From assembly GCF_001529295.1 (NCBI RefSeq), contig NZ_LLWK01000038.1:248001-312000 (forward strand): a DNA stretch of 64,000 bases, read 5' to 3'. The notes under the pieces were generated by a model. That model was not told the origin of the DNA, did not search any database, and saw nothing but the letters and a program-made list of their open reading frames with translations. Numbering within the stretch: the first letter of the stretch is position 1; every line of letters begins with the position of its first letter. Both the position numbers and the translations under genes were made by a program. Source of the stretch: Flavobacterium sp. TAB 87 (GTDB lineage: Bacteria; Bacteroidota; Bacteroidia; Flavobacteriales; Flavobacteriaceae). Positions 1-7,821 of this stretch are shown here, piece by piece.

Positions 1-503
1 TAAATTTGTCTGGCATTATTGGTCGCTTTATTTGCTGTAAGATTAGCAACTGCAATGACCTCGGTCTTTTTTCCCGCGTAAATTGCAGTTTCTTCGATGT
101 CTTTGAGTTTGTGCAAGGTAAAGACTTTCGAGCGCTCTTTACTAATAACCACTTCTGAAAGTGAATTCATGGCGCGCAACGTGACCGTGACATTGGTCGC
201 CGGTGCTTCTATAATTTCATCAGAAATCGCATAATTATCTTTGTAAAAAGCAAAAGAATAGCTGCCGCTTTGCGGAACTAGCATTTCAAAAAAACCATTC
301 GCATCAGTTAGTACTTTTTGCTGAGCGCTTGTGTTAATTACCTCAACGAAAGCAATTGTTTTTCCTAAATCATCTTTTACAACACCGGAAATTGTGGCTT
401 GTGAAAAAACGTTTGCAGAAAGTAACAGCAGAGCAAAGAAACTAAAACCCTTTGATAGTGTCGTTAAATGGAAGAATCCATGTTTTGTGTTGAAACGATT
501 CAT
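1..503 (-). CDS. TonB-dependent receptor, N-terminal part (runs off window)
   Basis: This is the first ~167 codons of an outer-membrane TonB-dependent receptor; the rest lies beyond base 1. I start it at the ATG whose complement is 501-503. The protein begins MNRFNTKHGFF, continues through a hydrophobic signal segment (FALLLLSANVFSQ, residues ~23-35) and then a carboxypeptidase-regulatory-like domain (ISGVVKDDLGK at ~38-48), followed by the start of a plug region. The start lies 62 bases inside the end of the upstream HTTM gene in another frame. No alternative ATG would keep the signal peptide. It is last in the leftward imelysin/HTTM operon, so it probably imports an iron or other metal complex (inference from context). 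Family call is confident; substrate is unknown. Confidence 0.85.
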   Translation of the reverse strand, partial: MNRFNTKHGFFHLTTLSKGFSFFALLLLSANVFSQATISGVVKDDLGKTIAFVEVINTSAQQKVLTDANGFFEMLVPQSGSYSFAFYKDNYAISDEIIEAPATNVTVTLRAMNSLSEVVISKERSKVFTLHKLKDIEETAIYAGKKTEVIAVANLTANKATNNARQI

Positions 504-1809
504 GTTCTTTGGCTAAATTTATATTTGAATCAATGTAGGGTTTACTCAATCTTCCGTTTAAAGCGACATAACTGTCTACGTAAACTTCGGGATCTGTAAC
601 TCCTGTTTTTTTATAATAATCGTGTAAGAAATGTGCGTATTCTAAAATAAAATCGGGCTGAAAACCCATTTGTTTTTCCTGAAAAGTATTGAGAAATTGG
701 CTGTTACTTACAAAAAACTCTTCTTTCGTTTTGGCATCAACGACTCTAAACTGGGAGTAACCCGCTTTCTCCATCAGCATGACGCGCCATGAAAATCGAA
801 AACCCTCTTCTGTCCAAAATAATTCGTCTGGATAGGTCATGTATCGAAAGGGAAAGACTATTTGAAAAAGTAAAAAAAGACTTAAAAAAGACCATTTGAC
901 TTGATTGACAAAAGTTGATTGTTGCACTAAAGTTTTCCCGTTTTCGAAAATAGACCAATTCAGCTGAAACCATTTTGACAGTCGTTCTAGTATTTTTTGA
1001 TGAAAATTAGAATCAAAAAACACTAAAGTGCTCACGATCATGATGTACGGAAAAACGCCAATTGGAAATAATACTTTGGTTAAAACATGAAAAATAACAA
1101 CTAGAATAAAAGCAAACCAGCGCGTGCGCTTATATAGTAATAAAAACGGAATGCATAAATCATAAATCATCCCGCTCCAGCTAAAAGCAAAATGCACCCA
1201 ATTCTCATTGAGTAAACTTCCTAAAAATGGCAAGTTCGGATTTGTTGGAAGCCAAATTTTTAACGGCATTGCACGAAACAACCAATCGGAATTGATCTTT
1301 GCCAAACCAGCATAAAAATAAACGATTCCTAATAAAAGCTTTAAGATATCAGTGGTCCACCGCGGAATAAATTGGTATGCTTTTGTCGGGTTTCGATACG
1401 CATCAATCGAAAAAAAAGCATTCGCAGGCAAAAATATAAGTATGAAACTTACAATCGAAATAAAATAATAATGATTTAGGTAGGTCGTTTTATCCATCAA
1501 TTCGATGTAGGTAAAACTCAGAAAAAAAAGAACCGCTGACAATCGATATCTGTAACCAACCGCAACGCCTAAAGCCGAAATAAATGCAAGTGCAAAAATA
1601 CCGTACGTATACATTCCGATTGGTTTGACCCATTCAAAACCGTAATATGAAAAATGAAATAATGGTTGAATATAAAATCTATCGATCCAGCCATAACTCA
1701 TAAAACGCAACAAACTCAAACACATCATTAAACCAAACGCTAGCCTAAAAAAAGCTAGCGTTGTGGCAGATGTACTTTGGGTACAATATATTTGAATTTT
1801 TTTAAACAT
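442..1809 (-). CDS. HTTM-domain (vitamin K gamma-carboxylase-like) membrane protein
   Basis: A 455-residue multi-pass inner-membrane protein, recognised as an HTTM-domain protein, the bacterial relatives of vitamin K-dependent gamma-glutamyl carboxylase. Many hydrophobic segments fill residues ~15-340. The C-terminal ~115 residues are soluble and presumably periplasmic. The family core is visible in the run around YFYAGLAKINSDWLF, with conserved Lys and Asn in a membrane context. It starts 2 bases after the imelysin stop and overlaps the downstream TonB receptor start by 62 bases, so translation of the three is probably coupled. Bacterial HTTM proteins have no established reaction. In this gene neighbourhood it is a regular partner of imelysins and probably serves iron or copper handling (inference). 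Confidence 0.85.
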   Translation of the reverse strand: MFKKIQIYCTQSTSATTLAFFRLAFGLMMCLSLLRFMSYGWIDRFYIQPLFHFSYYGFEWVKPIGMYTYGIFALAFISALGVAVGYRYRLSAVLFFLSFTYIELMDKTTYLNHYYFISIVSFILIFLPANAFFSIDAYRNPTKAYQFIPRWTTDILKLLLGIVYFYAGLAKINSDWLFRAMPLKIWLPTNPNLPFLGSLLNENWVHFAFSWSGMIYDLCIPFLLLYKRTRWFAFILVVIFHVLTKVLFPIGVFPYIMIVSTLVFFDSNFHQKILERLSKWFQLNWSIFENGKTLVQQSTFVNQVKWSFLSLFLLFQIVFPFRYMTYPDELFWTEEGFRFSWRVMLMEKAGYSQFRVVDAKTKEEFFVSNSQFLNTFQEKQMGFQPDFILEYAHFLHDYYKKTGVTDPEVYVDSYVALNGRLSKPYIDSNINLAKEHESFQHKTWILPFNDTIKGF

Positions 1810-1811
1810 AA

Positions 1812-2933
1812 CTAATCTCCGTCGCCATCTACATAATCAATCGTAATATTTAGCGCTTGCGTCATATCTAATTTAGTGTAAATCACTTGTTTTTGCATAA
1901 CATCGTAAGCCATTAACATTTTAGAATTATCGGTAGTAACTTGATTTGAAAAGCTATCTGATAATGCTGAATTGCTGCTAAAAATAGCATCGTATTGCTT
2001 ATCTATTGTCGTTCCTAAAAGCTGACCATCTCGTTCTGCTTTTACATATTCTAAAAACGATTTTAAGCTCGCACCAACGGTTTCAGATTTGTACTGTTTG
2101 CCGTTAAAGAAATCACGAGAAGCTTGAAGTGCTGTATTTAATAATATTTTTGAAACATCATTTTTATAAAAAGCTTCTACCTTCTCTGGAAACTTAGTTC
2201 CGTTTGAAAATTTTCCAGCAGGAAATCCAACTTTACCCGTACGAATATCTTTTTCAAAATTCTTTACAAAAGCATTTGTAGTAGTGCTAACTGCACTGGT
2301 TACTGAAGTTCCGCTGTTTTTAACATAAGCATCACGATAACCCGTTTTCCAATCGTTTAATACAATTGCGTTGTTTTCTTTTAGCTTGGCAATTACATCG
2401 TTTAAATATTTTTTATACTTAGTCGCACTTGCACTAGTCGTGTAAAAACTAAGTAGCATTGTATCGTCGGTTCCCAAACCATTTAATAAATAATCGACAG
2501 CAGGAAATCCTTGTTTTACATACTGCGACAATAAGCTTAAATTGTATGTGCCTGTACTAATGTTTGACTCGATACCTGCAGCGTCTGTAGGATAGGTATT
2601 GCTGCTACTCACCAAATGAATTTCGTCTGCCTTTCCAAAATTATAAATAGCAACATATTGGTAGGCTTTGTAAGCATCTAACCAAGCAATTCGTACCGCT
2701 GCCAAAGTAGCATCGGTCGGCATGTTTGTAAACGCTGTCGCTGCATTTTCTAATGCTACGATTTGTTGTTGATACCCTTCGTAACTCGGAATAATAATAT
2801 TATCTGCCCAGTTGGTTAGAAGTGCTGTTCTATTAAAACTATCTGGTTTCGTAGTGGCCTCATCGTCTGACCCTCCCGAAGAGCAGGCGGCAATAAAACC
2901 AATTCCTAACAGTAAAAAAACTAATTTCTTCAT
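1812..2933 (-). CDS. Imelysin-family lipoprotein (GxHxxE motif not conserved)
   Basis: A periplasm-facing lipoprotein of the imelysin (peptidase M75/EfeO-like) family. I start it at the ATG at 2933, not the upstream ATG at 2951, because the lipoprotein signal then begins immediately: MKKLVFLLLGIGFIAAC, lipobox Cys at ~17. Imelysins are two-fold helical bundles bearing a putative metal site, GxHxxE. Here the corresponding stretch is GFPAVDYLLNG, so the His and Glu are absent, unlike the second imelysin of the locus (4409-5599). This protein may therefore bind a different ligand or act as a partner. It lies between the DUF4856 gene and the HTTM gene in one leftward operon. Family call is confident; role in iron uptake is inferred from the neighbourhood. 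Confidence 0.9.
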   Translation of the reverse strand: MKKLVFLLLGIGFIAACSSGGSDDEATTKPDSFNRTALLTNWADNIIIPSYEGYQQQIVALENAATAFTNMPTDATLAAVRIAWLDAYKAYQYVAIYNFGKADEIHLVSSSNTYPTDAAGIESNISTGTYNLSLLSQYVKQGFPAVDYLLNGLGTDDTMLLSFYTTSASATKYKKYLNDVIAKLKENNAIVLNDWKTGYRDAYVKNSGTSVTSAVSTTTNAFVKNFEKDIRTGKVGFPAGKFSNGTKFPEKVEAFYKNDVSKILLNTALQASRDFFNGKQYKSETVGASLKSFLEYVKAERDGQLLGTTIDKQYDAIFSSNSALSDSFSNQVTTDNSKMLMAYDVMQKQVIYTKLDMTQALNITIDYVDGDGD

Positions 2934-2991
2934 TGTAATAAATTTTGGCAAAAATACAAAAGGTATTTAAGTTATGTGTATTTATTCTAAA

Positions 2992-4221
2992 TTAATTTAC
3001 AGTTGCTGCTTGTGCTACTGTAAAATCAAACTTAGTGGCTATTTTCGCAGAAACAGCATCTAATTTTGGCGTTAATGTATCAATATCCCAAAGACCATTT
3101 TCTCCGCTTGTTAGAGTTTCTAACATAGCATCTACCTCATCTTTAGTAAAATACGGTGCATTTGTAGCCGGGTTATTGGTATAGCGCAGACACATAATAA
3201 AACCATAGGCTTCAGACAAGGCATGAAATGCTTTGGCACCTTTATCGGTAACTAACTTAGACTTTCCTTCTTGCAAATAATAAACTGCACGAACAGCAGG
3301 AACTAAGGCTAGGTTTTCTTTGATAATCTTTATTTGCGCATTTCTAGTTTCATAGTCATTACCAACAATAGCTGCTCTACCTTTTATAAATGCTTTTTCA
3401 ATTTTTTCTTTCACTGTAGAAAAATCTTGATCAGCATTTACCTGATTGATGTAGCTGCTCCAAAATTTATATGTTTTGTTTTCGCCGCTATTGCTATCAC
3501 CACCGTAAACGTAGCCATAAGCTTCGTCCCAATAATGTTCCATTGTGGTGTAGTTTTTTGCCTCTTCAAATATTTTTTTTGTGTTATTTTCTCTATTCGA
3601 AGCTTCATCTAATTTCTTTGCACTTAAATAATTATTCGAAATTTGGTCTAAAAATGAAGCACCCATCATTCCTTTTAATAACACTTGCTGCGGCTCTAGT
3701 CCGTTTGCTGCAAATAAGCGCTTGCTGCTTCCGTCCAAATATACTCCAGCTGCTCCGGCAGCTGCTGCATTACCTTGACTCGCTAAATTTCCATCTGAAA
3801 AAGTACTTTCAAAAAATTCACGGGTCTGTGTTTGTTCGATAGAAGTACCTCCTCCAGCATTTAACGTAAAATATTCATAAGAAGCAGCTGTTTTGTTTTT
3901 TAACTGTTTTCCAGAAGCATTTAATCCATTACCAGTAAAGGGGCTGTTGGTATTACTGTACATATTTGTCAATAAATCGGTTGACAAAGTTGTTCCGTTA
4001 GCAGCAGCTGTTTTAAATACACCACCCATTTCTTCTAACATAAAAATACGCTCACTTTGACCTGAATACGAAACTGTTGAAGCGCTATTGCGTTCAAAAG
4101 TGTAGGTTGTTGGTACTGCATACTCATTTTGTTGTATCAAATTGTCATCATTATCTGAACATGCTGTAAACGCCAAAATTGATAAAGAAATCACTGCTGC
4201 CGAATAATTTTTAAGTTTCAT
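2992..4221 (-). CDS. DUF4856-domain lipoprotein
   Basis: A 409-residue lipoprotein beginning MKLKNYSAAVISLSILAFTAC, lipobox Cys at residue 21, followed by an acidic, Asn-rich spacer. The remainder matches my recollection of DUF4856, a family of unknown function found beside imelysins in Flavobacteria. Seen directly: repeated Ala/Gly-rich helices and aromatic motifs such as EHYWDEAYGYVYGG. It is first in the leftward operon; the promoter is the element at 4258-4287, and the gap to the imelysin is about 58 bases. The membrane anchoring and the partner genes suggest a periplasmic or surface component of a metal-uptake system. No enzymatic motif is visible. Confidence 0.85.
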   Translation of the reverse strand: MKLKNYSAAVISLSILAFTACSDNDDNLIQQNEYAVPTTYTFERNSASTVSYSGQSERIFMLEEMGGVFKTAAANGTTLSTDLLTNMYSNTNSPFTGNGLNASGKQLKNKTAASYEYFTLNAGGGTSIEQTQTREFFESTFSDGNLASQGNAAAAGAAGVYLDGSSKRLFAANGLEPQQVLLKGMMGASFLDQISNNYLSAKKLDEASNRENNTKKIFEEAKNYTTMEHYWDEAYGYVYGGDSNSGENKTYKFWSSYINQVNADQDFSTVKEKIEKAFIKGRAAIVGNDYETRNAQIKIIKENLALVPAVRAVYYLQEGKSKLVTDKGAKAFHALSEAYGFIMCLRYTNNPATNAPYFTKDEVDAMLETLTSGENGLWDIDTLTPKLDAVSAKIATKFDFTVAQAATVN

Positions 4222-4257
4222 ATATGCCTTATTAAGATTTAATTAAAATAATTTCGA

Positions 4258-4287
4258 CAAAGTTATTTATAATATTGAAAACTGCAA
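4258..4287 (-). promoter_or_regulatory. Promoter of the DUF4856-imelysin-HTTM-receptor operon
   Basis: On the minus strand, TTG (complement of 4285-4287) is followed after exactly 19 bases by TAACTTTG (complement of 4258-4265). This matches the Bacteroidota sigma consensus TTTG/TTG-N19-21-TAnnTTTG. It lies 37-66 bases upstream of the DUF4856 start. Confidence 0.7.
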
Positions 4288-4294
4288 GTATTAT

Positions 4295-4309
4295 TTAGAA
4301 TTAATCTAA
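4295..4309. promoter_or_regulatory. Candidate metal-regulator operator (TTAGA-N5-TCTAA dyad)
   Basis: TTAGAATTAATCTAA is a 15-base dyad with perfect 5-base arms. It lies between the two divergent promoters of the iron/imelysin locus, 7 bases upstream of the leftward -33 element. The TTAG...CTAA ends resemble operators of DtxR/IdeR-type iron repressors. Assigning it to such a regulator is inference only. Confidence 0.35.
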
Positions 4310-4345
4310 CTAAAAATTAATTTGACGAAATTATGTTTGATTGTT

Positions 4346-4376
4346 TTTGTTGTTTTAACACTTATTTTTATATTTG
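4346..4376 (+). promoter_or_regulatory. Promoter of the imelysin/di-heme operon
   Basis: TTTG at 4346-4349, a 19-base spacer, then TATATTTG at 4369-4376. This is an exact Bacteroidota-type promoter and lies 32 bases before the imelysin ATG at 4409. Confidence 0.75.
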
Positions 4377-4408
4377 CCACTCTTTAATTAATCTAAATAA
4401 CAATAGTA

Positions 4409-5599
4409 ATGAGTAAAATATTTTTCAGATTAGCTTCTCTATTTATCGCGGGTATTGCAATTAGTTCGTGTTCAGACGACAACAATACAAGCGAAAATGA
4501 GCAAATGGTAACCAAAAAACAAGTCATCGAAAATTATGCAGATATGGCTTATGCCAATTACAAGCAAGCATATGATGATGCTGTTCTTTTAGAGAAAGCA
4601 ATTGCAACTTTTACAGCAAGTCCAACCGCAGCTAATTTTTCTGCAACACAAGCAGCATGGAAAATTTCTCGAGAAAGTTACGGAACTACCGAAGCTTTTC
4701 GTTTTGCCAACGGTCCAATTGACGGAGATGATAATGGTCCAGAAGCACTTTTAAACGCATGGCCTTTAGACGAAAATTACATTGATTATGTTGACAATAA
4801 TGGCGTTCCTACCGAAGGTGGAATCATTAATGATTTTACCGGATTTCCAACAATAGATAAAGAATTATTACTTGATTTGAACGAAAATGGCGGTGAAAAA
4901 AACATTAGTGTTGGATACCATGCCATTGAATTTTTATTGTGGGGACAAGATTTAACCGCACCATCTGAGAAAAAAGCAGGTTTAAGACCTTTTACTGATT
5001 ATGTAGTAGGTGGAACTGCAAAAAACCAGAAGCGCAGGGCTGAATATTTGAATGTTTGTGCGGATCTATTGACCGACAATTTGGATTATTTGGTAAACCA
5101 ATGGAAGATTGGTGGCGCTTACAGATCCGAATTTTTGGCATTACCAGAAAACACGGCTTTAAAAAATATGTATTTAGGAATTACGACTTTAGTTTCTGCT
5201 GAATTACCAGTAGAGCGCATGCAAGTTGCCTTAGAAAATGCAGATCAAGAAGACGAGCATTCTTGTTTCAGTGACAATACACATCGTGACATTGCTTTAA
5301 ATTTACAAGGAGCCATTAACGTATACCAAGGAAAATATGGTGCAATTAACGGTGCGTCTTTAGCAGATTTAGTACAAGAATCGGATGCAACCGCTTATAC
5401 AGAAACAGAGGCTTCACTAAAAGACGCACAAGCAAAAGTAGCTGCCATGTTAACACCTTTTGACTTAGCAATTTCGGCTGGACCTAATTCAACTGAAGGT
5501 AAAAAAGTTGCCGCGGCAGCATCGCAAATTAAAGTTTTTGGAAAAAATCTTTTAGCTGGAGCTGCTAAAATTGGAATCACAGTTAACGGAGTACTTTAA
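4409..5599 (+). CDS. Imelysin-family lipoprotein with intact GxHxxE motif
   Basis: A 396-residue imelysin-family lipoprotein starting MSKIFFRLASLFIAGIAISSC, lipobox Cys ~21. It has the classic putative metal-binding motif GYHAIEFLLWG with Gly169, His171 and Glu174. Imelysins are M75-family helical proteins now regarded mainly as periplasmic or outer-membrane metal-handling proteins rather than peptidases. It has its own promoter (4346-4376) and forms a rightward operon with the di-heme oxidoreductase, ATG 57 bases after this stop. It is clearly paralogous to the leftward imelysin, which lacks the motif. Together the divergent operons look like an iron-uptake system. The substrate is not deducible from sequence. 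Confidence 0.93.
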   Translation: MSKIFFRLASLFIAGIAISSCSDDNNTSENEQMVTKKQVIENYADMAYANYKQAYDDAVLLEKAIATFTASPTAANFSATQAAWKISRESYGTTEAFRFANGPIDGDDNGPEALLNAWPLDENYIDYVDNNGVPTEGGIINDFTGFPTIDKELLLDLNENGGEKNISVGYHAIEFLLWGQDLTAPSEKKAGLRPFTDYVVGGTAKNQKRRAEYLNVCADLLTDNLDYLVNQWKIGGAYRSEFLALPENTALKNMYLGITTLVSAELPVERMQVALENADQEDEHSCFSDNTHRDIALNLQGAINVYQGKYGAINGASLADLVQESDATAYTETEASLKDAQAKVAAMLTPFDLAISAGPNSTEGKKVAAAASQIKVFGKNLLAGAAKIGITVNGVL

Positions 5600-5656
5600 T
5601 TATTCCCTCAATACCATAAAGTGTTCTTTTTCTACAACACTTTATCTGCATTTATT

Positions 5657-7057
5657 ATGAAAAAACTGTTCAAAATTATTTTTACTCTAAGTGTTTTCAC
5701 TTTAACAAGTTGCAGCGATCACGACGAGAAGTATGTGCCGCTAGAAGCCGAAGCAGATGAACAATATGCTGGTGGCGATTATAGTGTATTCAATACTTCC
5801 GAAGAAGCATTTGGTTTTGCAGGAACAATGCTAACCAACGCAGAGCAAATCGATTTTGGTGTGGGTAATTCTCTCTTTCGACAAAGTTGGGTTTCTGCAC
5901 CGTCGTCCACTACAGCTCGCGATGGTTTAGGTCCGTTTTTTAATGCCGTGTCCTGTGCCAATTGTCATTTTAAAGATGGCCGCGGCAGACCACCAGCTTT
6001 TGATGGTGAAAAAGCACGCGGTTTATTGTTGCGTTTAACGACCGAAGGCAATTATTTGGATGGTACCGATTTTGGCGATCACATTTATGGTGGACAATTA
6101 CAAGACAGTTCGATTTTAGGACATGTTGCCAAAGGTTCGTATACCATCACCTATCAAACCACTATCGAAAATTTTGCGGACGGTTCAACTGTAGAATTGA
6201 GAAAACCGATCTATCATATTACTAATTTAGGATACGGCGATATGTCTGCTAATGCTCGCATTTCGCCGCGAATAGCACCACAAATGGCCGGTTTAGGATT
6301 GTTAGAAGCGGTTAGCGAAAGTACTATTTTGGCTTTCGCCGATGAAAATGACAACAATAAAGATGGGATTTCAGGAAGACCCAACTATGTGCATGACGTT
6401 TTATCTGAATCCACACAATTGGGACGTTTTGGATGGAAGTCAAACCAACCCAACATTCGGCAGCAAGTCGCTGCAGCATTTTCTGGAGATATGGGAATTA
6501 CTTCCTATTTATTTCCGAATGAAAATTGTCCTCCTGGAGTCGATTGTGATGCCATTCCGAACGGTGGAACGCCCGAAATAACAGACCTCAATTTAGATCG
6601 CGTTGCGGTCTATTCAAGCACATTGGCAGTACCTGCACGAAGAAATTATAGAGATCAAAATGTACTGGAAGGAAAAAAAACATTCGAAACATTGCAATGT
6701 ACGAGCTGTCACATTCCTAAAATGCAAACCGGCAACACACATACTATTGTTTCGTTGCGCAACCAAACCATTCGACCGTACACCGATTTGCTGCTTCATG
6801 ACATGGGAGAAGGCTTAGCGGATAATGCCAAAGATTTTAAAGCGACAGGAACCGAATGGCGTACACAACCGTTATGGGGAATTGGTCTAATTCAAACCGT
6901 CAATAAACATACGTACTTGCTGCATGATGGTCGTGCTAGAAATGTGGAGGAGGCTATTTTATGGCACGGTGGTGAAGCCCAAAAAAGTAAAGAAAATTAC
7001 AAAAAGCTTTCATTAAAAGAACGTCAAGACTTACTTGCCTTTATTAATTCATTATAA
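5657..7057 (+). CDS. Di-heme oxidoreductase-family c-type cytochrome lipoprotein
   Basis: A 466-residue secreted lipoprotein, starting at the ATG at 5657 (MKKLFKIIFTLSVFTLTSC, lipobox Cys ~19); an earlier in-frame start at 5621 would only add residues before the signal. It has two haem-binding motifs, CANCH at residues 100-104 and CTSCH at 348-352. That spacing fits the 'di-heme oxidoreductase/thiol oxidoreductase' family, distantly related to MauG and bacterial di-haem peroxidases. Proteins of this family commonly accompany imelysins. A plausible role is periplasmic redox change of the imported metal or its carrier (inference). It ends directly against a strong bidirectional terminator. Confidence 0.9.
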   Translation: MKKLFKIIFTLSVFTLTSCSDHDEKYVPLEAEADEQYAGGDYSVFNTSEEAFGFAGTMLTNAEQIDFGVGNSLFRQSWVSAPSSTTARDGLGPFFNAVSCANCHFKDGRGRPPAFDGEKARGLLLRLTTEGNYLDGTDFGDHIYGGQLQDSSILGHVAKGSYTITYQTTIENFADGSTVELRKPIYHITNLGYGDMSANARISPRIAPQMAGLGLLEAVSESTILAFADENDNNKDGISGRPNYVHDVLSESTQLGRFGWKSNQPNIRQQVAAAFSGDMGITSYLFPNENCPPGVDCDAIPNGGTPEITDLNLDRVAVYSSTLAVPARRNYRDQNVLEGKKTFETLQCTSCHIPKMQTGNTHTIVSLRNQTIRPYTDLLLHDMGEGLADNAKDFKATGTEWRTQPLWGIGLIQTVNKHTYLLHDGRARNVEEAILWHGGEAQKSKENYKKLSLKERQDLLAFINSL

Positions 7058-7061
7058 AAAA

Positions 7062-7090
7062 GGGGATTCAATACCGAATCCCCTTTTTTT
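7062..7090. terminator. Bidirectional terminator between convergent genes
   Basis: GGGGATTC (7062-7069), a 6-base loop and GAATCCCC (7076-7083) form a perfect stem, flanked by A4 on the left and T7 on the right. It serves the rightward di-heme gene and the leftward dtxR/mntR gene, whose stop codon overlaps its T-tract. Confidence 0.9.
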
Positions 7091-7742
7091 ATAGCAATTT
7101 GACGTACAAATTAGAAGCAATTTTGTTGGAGATATCCAGCTCCTTTTGGTCTACTTTTATTTTGAGAGACAAATCAAACGATTCTCGCGATATAAATTCG
7201 ATGGTAGAACCCAAAGCAATTTCTTGTTTATCAAGGTATTTTAAAAATGCAGACGAGGTGTCTTTAACACCCACACAGATTCCTTTTTGATCCTGCCCTA
7301 AGTCCGAAAGCAATTGTTTTTCTACCGCAACAATTCTTCCGTTCGCATCTGGAATTGGATCACCATGAGGATCTTCAGTTGGATTTCCTAAAAAATCGTC
7401 TAGCTTATTGATAAGTTGCTCCGATTTGATGTGCTCTAATTGTTCGGCAATTTCATGCACTTCATCCCAAGAAAAATCTAATTTTTCAACTAAAAAAACT
7501 TCCCATAAACGATGTTTGCGAACAATCATCTTTGCAGCTAACTTTCCGTTTTCAGTAAGTGAAACTCCTTGGTATTTTTTATAATTTACCAAGTCTTTGT
7601 CCGCCAATTTTTTCAGCATATCCGTAACCGAGGAAGCTTTAGTCTCCATCATTTCGGCAATGGCGTTGGTGCTAACTTCTGCTTGCGCAACACTAGTAAG
7701 ATGATAAATTGATTTAAGGTAATTTTCTTCTGAAAAAGTCAT
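7089..7742 (-). CDS. mntR: MntR-like DtxR-family metal-dependent repressor
   Basis: A 217-residue DtxR-family regulator with three parts: an N-terminal winged helix (residues ~1-65), a metal-binding dimerisation domain (~66-135), and a C-terminal FeoA/SH3-like domain (~150-217). By hand alignment, the position of DtxR Cys102 is Glu100, followed by Glu103-His104 (EQLEH). His77 sits where MntR has its conserved metal-ligand histidine. A Glu instead of Cys at that place is the MntR signature and predicts manganese rather than iron sensing. The gene lies 79 bases downstream of the Nramp transporter and is likely co-transcribed with it, giving a simple feedback loop. It could also act on the iron locus on its other side, which is untested. 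Confidence 0.88.
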   Translation of the reverse strand: MTFSEENYLKSIYHLTSVAQAEVSTNAIAEMMETKASSVTDMLKKLADKDLVNYKKYQGVSLTENGKLAAKMIVRKHRLWEVFLVEKLDFSWDEVHEIAEQLEHIKSEQLINKLDDFLGNPTEDPHGDPIPDANGRIVAVEKQLLSDLGQDQKGICVGVKDTSSAFLKYLDKQEIALGSTIEFISRESFDLSLKIKVDQKELDISNKIASNLYVKLL

Positions 7743-7821
7743 TCTTTTTATAAATTTTGAGGCACTACGTTTTAAAAAACAAACTAATCACAATGAATAC
7801 TCTTCGTTTACTATTCTAAAC

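Noticed and set aside
331..516. Short plus-strand ORF at the left edge
   Set aside because: Antisense to the TonB receptor start and the HTTM gene end, both of which have clear protein features.
3471..3842. 123-codon plus-strand ORF within the DUF4856 gene
   Set aside because: Antisense shadow; composition is Cys/Leu/Phe-rich and unlike a real protein.
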